From Mycobacterium sp. (GTDB lineage: Bacteria; Actinomycetota; Actinomycetes; Mycobacteriales; Mycobacteriaceae): a DNA stretch of 6,446 bases. The stretch's first letter is position 1; every line of letters starts with the position of its first letter. The position numbers were made by a program, and so were the translations under genes. Shown piece after piece: positions 1 through 6,446 of the stretch. The stretch covers positions 1 through 6,446 of the forward strand of contig JAOPWF010000457.1 of NCBI GenBank assembly GCA_025965815.1, written 5' to 3'. The notes beneath the pieces are model-generated. The model did not search any database. It saw only the letters and a program-made list of their open reading frames with translations, and was not told the DNA's origin.

Positions 1-357
1 GACCGGATGCCATCGGGTGTCCGGCGGCAGTTCGGGGGTCGCGGGGGAGGGCACCAGGCCCAGAAAGGTCGACGCGATCGTGCGGGCGCCCGGTACCCGG
101 TTGGGCTCGGAGAACACCGCCAACTGCTCCAGATGGGCCAATTCACGCAGATCGACCTTCTCGGCAAGTTGACGCCGAACTGAACTCGTCATGTCTTCCT
201 CGTCACGCAGCTGCCCGCCCGGCAGCGACCAGGCGCCACGCTGGGGATTGAGGGCCCGCTGCCACAACAGCACGTTGAGCTGCGGCTTTCGCGTGCTGAG
301 TTGACGAACCTGGAAGACCACGGCGAGGACTTCATGGGCAGTGCTAATATGAACCAT
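1..357 (-). CDS. nrtR: NrtR, Nudix-related transcriptional repressor of NAD synthesis (partial, N-terminal 119 residues)
   Basis: This ORF starts at the ATG at 357 and runs off the left edge, so the C-terminal DNA-binding winged helix of NrtR proteins is outside the window. The visible part is a Nudix fold: an N-terminal strand (VLAVVFQVR, residues 10-18), LLWQRALNPQRGAWSLPGG (30-48), a degenerate Nudix box (48-70) and the segment QLAVFSEPNRVPGARTIAS (78-96), which resembles the QLxTFxxPxRDPRGRVVS stretch of NrtR. In the Nudix box the catalytic REUxEExGU core reads RQLAEKVDL, so key acidic residues are missing. This fits an ADP-ribose-sensing regulator rather than a hydrolase. Known of the family: NrtR represses NAD genes and releases DNA on binding ADP-ribose or related NAD metabolites; in M. 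smegmatis it is reported to repress the neighbouring nadABC. Here it is divergent from nadA with a palindrome between them. The identity is strong; the regulatory role is inferred from family and context. Confidence 0.88.
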   Translation of the reverse strand, partial: MVHISTAHEVLAVVFQVRQLSTRKPQLNVLLWQRALNPQRGAWSLPGGQLRDEEDMTSSVRRQLAEKVDLRELAHLEQLAVFSEPNRVPGARTIASTFLGLVPSPATPELPPDTRWHPV

Positions 358-372
358 GTTTTCGATTATAAG
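345..372 (+). promoter_or_regulatory. Candidate -10 elements for the nadABC promoter
   Basis: Two candidates are visible on the plus strand. TAATAT at 345-350 fits the mycobacterial TANNNT pattern and would start transcription near 357-358, giving a leader of about 50 bases that begins at the operator. TATAAG at 367-372, within the operator spacer, would start near 379 and leave a leader of about 29 bases. Neither has a good -35 at 16-18 bp. Either start would be blocked by protein bound at 358-380. I cannot choose between them from sequence. Confidence 0.35.
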
Positions 373-380
373 TCGAAAAC
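358..380. promoter_or_regulatory. Putative NrtR operator: 8-7-8 perfect inverted repeat
   Basis: The sequence GTTTTCGA (358-365), a 7-base spacer TTATAAG (366-372) and TCGAAAAC (373-380) form a perfect inverted repeat with 8-base arms. It sits in the 50-bp gap between the divergent starts of nrtR (357) and nadA (408). Position, symmetry and a length near two helical turns are what is expected for a dimeric repressor, and NrtR is the obvious candidate because NrtR genes typically lie next to the NAD operon they control. It covers the nrtR -10 element and overlaps the probable nadA start region, so one site could repress both genes. The repeat is read directly; its assignment to NrtR is inference. 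Confidence 0.75.
365..370 (-). promoter_or_regulatory. -10 element of the nrtR promoter (probably leaderless)
   Basis: On the minus strand positions 370-365 read TATAAT, a perfect -10 hexamer. The expected transcription start, about 7 bases downstream, falls at 357-358, which is the A of the nrtR ATG or the base before it. There is no Shine-Dalgarno sequence in the few bases between, so the mRNA is probably leaderless, a common arrangement in mycobacteria. The -35 position (about 393-388, TTCGCC) is weak. The hexamer lies inside the inverted repeat at 358-380, so a repressor bound there would block this promoter. Confidence 0.6.
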
Positions 381-396
381 CTCGTATGGCGAAGCG

Positions 397-401
397 AGGA
401 G
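397..401 (+). promoter_or_regulatory. Shine-Dalgarno site of nadA, partly inside a small hairpin
   Basis: AGGAG at 397-401 lies six bases before the nadA ATG at 408 and decides that start. The first three bases of the site also belong to a possible RNA stem, CCTCG (380-384) pairing with CGAGG (395-399) around a 10-base loop. The stem is only 5 bp, so an effect on translation is speculative. Confidence 0.6.
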
Positions 402-407
402 ACAGCC

Positions 408-1457
408 ATGTCGGTTCTGGACCTCACCGATGACTCGGTTGGCGGTTTGACCGCCCAGATCACCAACGGTCCGAACGGGTTCTCGGGTGTCGCCGGCGAC
501 GAGGAGTGGGCCGCCGAGATTCGACGTCTTGCCGACCTTCGCGGCGCGACGCTGCTGGCACACAACTATCAGCTGCCTGCGATTCAGGACGTCGCCGACC
601 ACGTCGGCGATTCGCTGGCGCTGTCGCGGATCGCCGCCGAGGCGCCGGAGAACACCATCGTGTTCTGCGGCGTGCACTTCATGGCCGAGACCGCCAAGAT
701 CCTCAGCCCCGACAAGACGGTGCTGATCCCGGACCAGCGGGCCGGTTGTTCGCTGGCGGACTCCATCACCGCCGACGACCTGCGGGCGTGGAAGGACGAG
801 CACCCCGACGCCGTCGTGGTCTCCTACGTCAACACCACCGCCGCGGTGAAGGCGCTGACCGACATCTGCTGCACCTCGTCGAACGCCGTCGAAGTGGTCG
901 CGTCCATCGATCCCGACCGCGAGGTGCTGTTCTGCCCGGACCAGTTCCTCGGTGCTCATGTCCGGCGGATCACCGGCCGCGAGAACCTGTACGTGTGGGC
1001 GGGCGAGTGCCACGTTCATGCCGGGATCAACGGTGACGAGCTCACCGAGCAGGCCCGCAGCCATCCAGGCGCGGAGCTCTACGTGCACCCCGAATGCGGC
1101 TGTGCCACCTCGGCGTTGTACCTGGCCGGTGAGGGCGCCTTCCCTGCCGAGCGGGTGAAGATCCTGTCCACCGGCGGCATGCTCGACGCCGCAAAGTCCA
1201 CCCATGCGCGTCAGGTGCTGGTAGCCACCGAGGTCGGCATGCTGCACCAGTTGCGGCGCGCCGCACCCGAAGTCGACTTCCGGGCCGTCAATGACCGTGC
1301 GTCGTGCAAGTACATGAAGATGATCACGCCGGCCGCGCTGCTGCGGTGCCTGGTCGAGGGTGCCGACGAAGTCCACGTCGACCCCGAAACCGCCCGGCTG
1401 GCGCGGTGCAGCGTGCAGCGGATGATCGAGATCGGCCGGCCCGGCGGGGGTGAATGA
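408..1457 (+). CDS. nadA: Quinolinate synthase NadA ([4Fe-4S] enzyme)
   Basis: NadA condenses iminoaspartate (from NadB) with dihydroxyacetone phosphate to give quinolinate, the second step of de novo NAD synthesis in the cytoplasm. The 349-residue product has the length of the mycobacterial enzyme. It carries the family motifs in order: LLAHNYQ (49-55), [14 protein letters not shown] (86-99), AGCSLAD (112-118), [10 protein letters not shown] (140-149), CTSSNA (155-160), HPECG (227-231), STGGML (254-259) and CKYMKMITP (300-308). The three expected cluster ligands are C114, C230 and C300; further cysteines (87, 154, 155, 176, 201, 232, 314, 334) are not in the canonical ligand positions. The start is chosen by the AGGAG at 397-401. 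Its stop overlaps the nadB start by four bases (ATGA), so translation is probably coupled. Likely repressed by NrtR through the site at 358-380. Confidence 0.97.
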   Translation: MSVLDLTDDSVGGLTAQITNGPNGFSGVAGDEEWAAEIRRLADLRGATLLAHNYQLPAIQDVADHVGDSLALSRIAAEAPENTIVFCGVHFMAETAKILSPDKTVLIPDQRAGCSLADSITADDLRAWKDEHPDAVVVSYVNTTAAVKALTDICCTSSNAVEVVASIDPDREVLFCPDQFLGAHVRRITGRENLYVWAGECHVHAGINGDELTEQARSHPGAELYVHPECGCATSALYLAGEGAFPAERVKILSTGGMLDAAKSTHARQVLVATEVGMLHQLRRAAPEVDFRAVNDRASCKYMKMITPAALLRCLVEGADEVHVDPETARLARCSVQRMIEIGRPGGGE

Positions 1458-3025
1458 TGCTGGGGCCGGTCTGGCACCAGCAGGCTGACGTCGTCGTCAT
1501 CGGCACCGGTGTCGCGGGTCTGGCCGCCGCTCTGGCGGCCCACCGGCGGGGCAGCCGGGTGGTGGTGCTGAGTAAGGCGGCCGACACCGCAACCCACTAC
1601 GCCCAGGGCGGTATCGCGGTCGTGCTGCCGCGGACCGAGGACTCGGTCGACGCGCATGTCCGGGACACCATGGCCGCCGGCGGCGGCCTGTGTGATCCCG
1701 ACGCCGTGCGCTCGATCGTGGCCGCCGGCTACGGCGCGGTCGCCGACCTGGTGAACGACGGCGCCCGGTTCGACGAGTCGGCGCCGGGGCAGTGGTCCCT
1801 CACCCGTGAGGGCGGGCACTCGCGGCGCCGGATTATCCACGCCGGTGGTGACGCGACCGGGGCGGAGGTGCAGCGGGCGCTGGACCACGCCGCGGCGACG
1901 CTGGACATCCGCCGTAACCACGTCGCCCTGCGGGTGCTGCACGACGAATTGGCCGTCACCGGTGTGCTGGTGGCCAACGACGACGGGGTCGGCATCGTGC
2001 ACGCGCCGTCGGTCATCCTGGCGACAGGTGGCCTCGGTCATCTCTACACCGCGACCACCAACCCCGAAGGGTCGACCGGCGACGGTATCGCGCTGGCACT
2101 GTGGGCGGGGGTACCGGTCAGCGACATCGAGTTCATCCAGTTCCACCCGACCATGCTCTTCGACGGGCACACCGGCGGCCGGCGGCCGCTGATCACCGAG
2201 GCGATCCGCGGCGAGGGCGCTATTCTCGTTGACGCACAGGGCAATTCCCTGACAGCGGGGGTTCACCCGATGGGCGACCTGGCCCCGCGCGACGTCGTCG
2301 CCGCGGCGATCGACGCCCGGCTGACCCGGACCGGCGACCCCTGCGTGTACCTCGACGCCCGCCCCCTCCAGGATTTCGAGCGGCGATTCCCCACCGTCAC
2401 GGCGGCCTGCCGCCACGCCGGCATCGATCCCACCTGCCAACTCATCCCGGTGGTTCCCGGCGCGCATTACAGCTGCGGCGGCGTCGTCACCGATGTGTAC
2501 GGCCGTACCGATCTCACCGGACTGTTCGCGGCCGGCGAGGTGGCCCGGACCGGCATGCACGGCGCCAACCGCCTGGCGTCGAACAGCCTGCTCGAAGGCC
2601 TCGTTGTCGGTGGCCGGGCCGGCAAGGTGGCGGCCGACCACGCGACGGCGAGTGGACGGGCGGTGGCACGGGTGCCCGAGCCTGTTGTCCGGCCGGCGCT
2701 CGACCGCGCCGACCTGCACCGCGCCATGACGCATTACGCGTCGGTGGTCCGGGACGCCGACGGGCTGCACCGGTTGACCGACATGCTGGCCACCGCCACC
2801 GACCGCGCGGTGCTGACCCGCCCCGACTTCGAAGATGTGTCGCTGACCCTGACCGCGCGGGCTGTCGCCGCGGCGGCGTTGGCGCGCACCGAGTCTCGGG
2901 GTTGCCACCACCGCGGCGACTTCCCCAACACCGATCCGGCCCAGGCCATCAGTGCGACGGTGCGGACGGACGGTGCGGCCGGGCAACTGTCGGTGGCACA
3001 GCCGATCGTTGCCTGCGCGCTGTGA
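1454..3025 (+). CDS. nadB: L-aspartate oxidase NadB (FAD flavoprotein)
   Basis: NadB oxidises L-aspartate to iminoaspartate with FAD, the first step of de novo NAD synthesis, and hands the unstable product to NadA. The 523-residue product has the Rossmann FAD motif [17 protein letters not shown] (13-29; G17, G19, G22), AQGGIAV (50-56), [20 protein letters not shown] (117-136), the active-site loop QFHPT (229-233) with TEAIRGEG (248-255), PRD (278-280), AHYSCGGV (337-344) and [13 protein letters not shown] (370-382), then the C-terminal helical domain ending with [11 protein letters not shown] (481-491). By family comparison E119, H231, R279, H338 and R373 are the substrate-binding or catalytic positions and all are present. 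This set separates it from the related succinate dehydrogenase and fumarate reductase flavoproteins, as does the nadA-nadC context. The start overlaps nadA by four bases (ATGA); a second in-frame ATG follows at 1457. GGCGGGGGTG just upstream may serve as ribosome-binding site. Confidence 0.97.
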   Translation: MMLGPVWHQQADVVVIGTGVAGLAAALAAHRRGSRVVVLSKAADTATHYAQGGIAVVLPRTEDSVDAHVRDTMAAGGGLCDPDAVRSIVAAGYGAVADLVNDGARFDESAPGQWSLTREGGHSRRRIIHAGGDATGAEVQRALDHAAATLDIRRNHVALRVLHDELAVTGVLVANDDGVGIVHAPSVILATGGLGHLYTATTNPEGSTGDGIALALWAGVPVSDIEFIQFHPTMLFDGHTGGRRPLITEAIRGEGAILVDAQGNSLTAGVHPMGDLAPRDVVAAAIDARLTRTGDPCVYLDARPLQDFERRFPTVTAACRHAGIDPTCQLIPVVPGAHYSCGGVVTDVYGRTDLTGLFAAGEVARTGMHGANRLASNSLLEGLVVGGRAGKVAADHATASGRAVARVPEPVVRPALDRADLHRAMTHYASVVRDADGLHRLTDMLATATDRAVLTRPDFEDVSLTLTARAVAAAALARTESRGCHHRGDFPNTDPAQAISATVRTDGAAGQLSVAQPIVACAL

Positions 3026-3894
3026 TGCAGCTCAGCGATTACGAACTGGCCGAGGCCCGCGCCACCATCGCACACGCGCTCGACGAGGACCTGCGCTACG
3101 GACCCGACGTCACCAGCCTGGCCACGGTGCCCGCCGACGCGGTGACGACGGCGTCGATGATCACCCGGCAGGATGGTGTCATCGCCGGCGTCGACATCGC
3201 GCTGCTGGTGCTCGACGAGGTGCTCGGTCCCGACGGCTACCGAGTAGTCCATCGAGTCGACGACGGCGCGCGCCTGTCGGCCGGGGCGGCCCTGCTGACG
3301 CTGGAAGCGGACACCCAGCGCCTGCTGACCGCCGAGCGGACCATGCTCAATCTGGTCTGCCATCTGTCGGGTATCGCCACCACGACCGCGGCCTGGGTCG
3401 ACGCGGTGGCCGGGACCAACGCCAAGATCCGCGACACCCGCAAGACCCTGCCCGGGTTGCGGGCGCTGCAGAAGTACGCGGTCCGCGTCGGCGGCGGCGT
3501 GAACCACCGGATGGGCCTCGGCGACGCCGCGCTGATCAAGGACAACCACGTGGCCGCCGCCGGGTCGGTGCTGGCCGCGCTGCGCGCTGTTCGCGCCGTC
3601 GCTCCCGACCTGCCGTGCGAGGTCGAGGTCGACTCCCTGGAACAGCTCGACGATGTCCTGGGCGAGGACTTCGGCGAGCCAGGGGCGCTGGTGCTGCTGG
3701 ACAACTTCGCGATCTGGGAGACTCAGATGGCCGTGCAGCGCCGTGACAATCGCGCACCGGGCATGAAGCTCGAATCCTCCGGTGGTTTGTCGCTGGACAG
3801 CGCCGCCGCCTACGCCGGGACCGGTGTCGACTACCTCGCCGTCGGGGCCCTCACCCATTCGGTACGGGTGCTGGATATCGGCCTGGATCTCTGA
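3025..3894 (+). CDS. nadC: Nicotinate-nucleotide pyrophosphorylase (quinolinate phosphoribosyltransferase) NadC
   Basis: NadC joins quinolinate to phosphoribosyl pyrophosphate and decarboxylates it to nicotinate mononucleotide, the exit step of the operon's pathway. From the ATG at 3025 the product is 289 residues, in line with the family (about 285 in M. tuberculosis from memory). An N-terminal region with ALDEDLRYGPDVTS (18-31) leads into the barrel, with LTAERTMLNL (101-110), KIRDTRKTLPGLR (134-146), GGGVNHRMGL (156-165), ALIKDNH (169-175), CEVEVDSLEQ (198-207), LVLLDNF (222-228) and ESSGGL (250-255). Expected quinolinate and phosphate contacts R105, R139, K140, H161, R162, K172, E201 and D226 are all present. 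The start overlaps the nadB stop by one base (TGATG); a GTG at 3022 would give a four-base GTGA overlap instead. A longer reading from 2902 lies inside nadB and is not credible. About four extra residues sit near 212-220. Confidence 0.96.
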   Translation: MQLSDYELAEARATIAHALDEDLRYGPDVTSLATVPADAVTTASMITRQDGVIAGVDIALLVLDEVLGPDGYRVVHRVDDGARLSAGAALLTLEADTQRLLTAERTMLNLVCHLSGIATTTAAWVDAVAGTNAKIRDTRKTLPGLRALQKYAVRVGGGVNHRMGLGDAALIKDNHVAAAGSVLAALRAVRAVAPDLPCEVEVDSLEQLDDVLGEDFGEPGALVLLDNFAIWETQMAVQRRDNRAPGMKLESSGGLSLDSAAAYAGTGVDYLAVGALTHSVRVLDIGLDL

Positions 3895-4033
3895 CGGCGC
3901 AAAGGACGATCAGGATCCCGTAGACCGTCCGGTTGATCTCGAAGGTGTTGGTGAGCCAGGCGTAACAGAGCCAGGCCCACCACACACCGCGAGCAGACCG
4001 AGCACCGCACCGTCCCAACCACGCGGAACTCAC
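3851..4033 (-). CDS. Small hydrophobic ORF of unknown function, possibly degraded (60 residues)
   Basis: I do not recognise this protein. Read from a GTG at 4033, it encodes 60 residues with a hydrophobic, tryptophan-rich stretch VWWAWLCYAWL (17-27), a linker TNTFEINRT (28-36) and a second hydrophobic run VYGILIVLCAV (37-47). The codons from about 3985 to 3895 have strong G/C third positions on the minus strand, as real genes here do. AGAGG lies seven bases before the GTG. The last 44 bases run antisense into the end of nadC and give an ordinary-looking polar tail. Just upstream, another frame encodes GAVLGLLAVC (4011-3982), which would complete the first membrane helix, so two small indels may have disturbed a two-helix membrane protein. 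The GTG also overlaps by four bases the stop of the shifted lysE frame. It could be a real small gene, a remnant, or chance. Confidence 0.4.
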   Translation of the reverse strand: MSSAWLGRCGARSARGVWWAWLCYAWLTNTFEINRTVYGILIVLCAVRDPGRYPAPVPNG

Positions 4034-4082
4034 GTCGACGCCTCTGCGGTTGCAAACAAGGCTTGTTGGTTGGGCCTCCGGG

Positions 4083-4719
4083 CTAAGCCGGCGCGGCGCG
4101 TCGCACCAGCGAGAGCACCACCGCCGCCACCGCGAACAGCCCGGAGAACGTTCTGCTGACGATCCTCTGTTTGCCTGCGGGTGTTCAGCCACCGCAGCAG
4201 CCGTGCGGCCAGCCCCGCGTAGGCACCCATCACCACCAGGTCGACGGCGACCATGGTGACGCCGATGATCACGTATTGCTGCAGCAGCGGCGCCGACGGG
4301 ACCACGAACTGCGGCAACACCGCCAGCAGAAACACCAGACCCTTCGGGTTGGTGATGTTGACCAGGCAACCGCGCACCAACATCGGAATCGGCCTGCCGT
4401 CGGCGGACTCACCCAGCCGTTCGCGCAGGTCCAGCGAGGCGCTGCGCCATTGCCGCACCGCCAGGTAGATAAGGTACCCGACTCCCAGCCACTTGATGAC
4501 GTTGAACGCCAGCACTGAGCTCGCCAGCGCCGCGCCCAGTCCGACGGCGACGAGCGCGAGTTGCGCCATCAGCCCGACCTCGAGGCCGACGATGCTCCAG
4601 TAACTGCGGCGCATCCCGTGCGTCAGCCCCGTCGCCATCGACAGAATCGCGCCGGCCCCCGGCGACACGCTGATCGCGATCGCCGCGCCGAGAAACGTCA
4701 GCCACACTTCGGTCTCCAT
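4083..4719 (-). pseudogene. LysE/RhtB-family amino-acid exporter, frameshifted before the last membrane helix
   Basis: The first 183 residues are a typical LysE/RhtB exporter of the inner membrane: FLGAAIAISVSPGAGAILSMATG (9-31), GLEVGLMAQLALVAVGLG (45-62), IKWLGVGYLIYLAVRQWR (75-92) and LVNITNPKGLVFLLAVLPQFV (119-139), then a fifth helix near 148-170. After RLLRWLNTRRQ (173-183) the open frame turns into Arg/Gly-rich sequence (AVRGGGGGALAGATRRAG) and ends at 4030. In the neighbouring frame the same DNA encodes RTFSGLFAVAAVVLSLV and RRAAPA then a TAG at 4085-4083, exactly the sixth helix and tail this family has. Removing one A from the AAA at 4172-4170 restores a normal 211-residue protein. 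As written the gene makes a 229-residue product without helix six. It is either a recent mutation or a base-call error. Members export amino acids such as lysine, threonine or homoserine; the substrate here cannot be told. It has an apparent own promoter and diverges from hisD. Confidence 0.85.
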
Positions 4720-4749
4720 CGGGGCGAAGTATCGTCGCGGCCGACGGCG

Positions 4750-4775
4750 CAGTTCAATTGATTTTTATAGAACTG
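4750..4775. repeat. Imperfect inverted repeat in the lysE-hisD gap, possible operator
   Basis: CAGTTCAAT (4750-4758) and ATAGAACTG (4767-4775) match as inverted arms at 8 of 9 positions, with an 8-base A/T-rich centre. The 26-bp element covers the -10 and probable start of the lysE-type gene and lies about 25-40 bp before hisD. Symmetry and position suggest a regulator-binding site for the exporter, perhaps also affecting hisD. No regulator gene is adjacent in this window, so the binding protein is unknown. The repeat is seen directly; the operator role is inference. Confidence 0.45.
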
Positions 4776-4791
4776 GACCGATCAGGGACAA
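4764..4791 (-). promoter_or_regulatory. Candidate promoter of the lysE-type gene
   Basis: On the minus strand TTGTCC (4791-4786) and TATAAA (4769-4764) are separated by 16 bases, a reasonable sigma70-type promoter. Transcription would start near 4757, leaving a leader of about 38 bases before the ATG at 4719. The -10 lies in an A/T-rich patch that stands out from the GC-rich surroundings and is enclosed by the inverted repeat at 4750-4775. Confidence 0.45.
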
Positions 4792-4792
4792 T
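4787..4792 (+). promoter_or_regulatory. Weak -10 candidate for hisD
   Basis: GACAAT at 4787-4792 differs from the mycobacterial TANNNT pattern only at its first base. A start about 5-7 bases downstream would coincide with the GTG at 4798 or lie just before the ATG at 4801, so hisD could be translated from a leaderless or near-leaderless mRNA. No convincing -35 is present. The same bases overlap the candidate -35 of the divergent lysE-type promoter. Confidence 0.3.
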
Positions 4793-4800
4793 CGACGGTG

Positions 4801-6446
<1,646 letters not shown>

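Noticed and set aside
366..1376. A 336-codon open frame on the minus strand opposite nadA
   Set aside because: Compositional shadow of nadA with no ribosome-binding site or recognisable fold; its apparent start lies inside nadA.
1211..2986. A 591-codon open frame on the minus strand opposite nadA and nadB
   Set aside because: It is the mirror frame of well-recognised nadA/nadB coding sequence in high-GC DNA; its translation is rich in Arg, Gly, His and Val with no recognisable domain.
2902..3024. A 41-residue N-terminal extension of NadC
   Set aside because: It lies entirely within nadB in another frame, is Arg/Pro/Gly-rich, and NadC homologues begin at [12 protein letters not shown] sequence (3025).
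2734..3858. A 374-codon open frame on the minus strand opposite nadB and nadC
   Set aside because: Shadow frame of genes whose identity is certain; low-complexity translation.
3880..3935. Possible terminator between nadC and the convergent ORF (CCTGGATC pairing with GATCAGG)
   Set aside because: The stem needs a bulge, the loop is about 18 bases and there is no U-tract; too weak to call.
3831..4055. A 74-codon minus-strand ORF beginning MQPQRRRREF
   Set aside because: Arg-rich frame offset from the hydrophobic small ORF; codon use and composition look non-coding.
4055..4067. AACAAG-G-CTTGTT palindrome between lysE and the small ORF, considered as a terminator
   Set aside because: Only a one-base centre, so the hairpin is tiny, and no T-tract follows on the minus strand.
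4160..4175. Programmed frameshifting as an explanation for the lysE frame change
   Set aside because: The site CAA-ACA-G is not a classic slippery heptamer and no stimulatory structure or stop codon at the shift point is evident; mutation or sequencing error is simpler.

Overview
The window is GC-rich actinobacterial DNA, most probably from a Mycobacterium or Mycolicibacterium. The gene order nrtR < > nadA-nadB-nadC ... hisD-hisC and the protein sequences match, from memory, the M. tuberculosis Rv1593c-Rv1600 neighbourhood. Coding frames show strong G/C at third positions, and tandem genes overlap by 1-4 bases.

Layout. Positions 1-357 (minus) hold the N-terminal 119 codons of a Nudix-type NAD repressor, NrtR. 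A 50-bp divergent gap (358-407) carries a perfect 8-7-8 inverted repeat, the likely NrtR operator, which also contains a consensus TATAAT for nrtR. Positions 408-3894 (plus) are the complete de novo NAD operon: nadA (quinolinate synthase), nadB (L-aspartate oxidase) and nadC (quinolinate phosphoribosyltransferase). Together they convert aspartate and dihydroxyacetone phosphate to nicotinate mononucleotide. Positions 3851-4719 (minus) hold a LysE/RhtB-type exporter gene whose last membrane helix has been shifted out of frame, followed by a small, possibly decayed, membrane ORF that runs antisense into the end of nadC. A 78-82 bp AT-rich gap (about 4720-4800) holds an imperfect inverted repeat and a lysE promoter candidate. 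From there to the window end (plus) the histidine operon begins: complete hisD, then the first 107 codons of hisC, cut by the window edge.

How it works together. NrtR is expected to repress nadABC when NAD is plentiful, and the operator position suggests it also represses its own gene. The his genes form a separate transcription unit, diverging from the exporter. I see no mobile element, CRISPR array, tRNA or rRNA, and no previously undescribed multi-gene system. The points that deserve attention are regulatory (the nrtR/nadA operator with a probably leaderless nrtR mRNA, and the lysE/hisD repeat) and degenerative (the lysE frameshift and the small ORF beside it).
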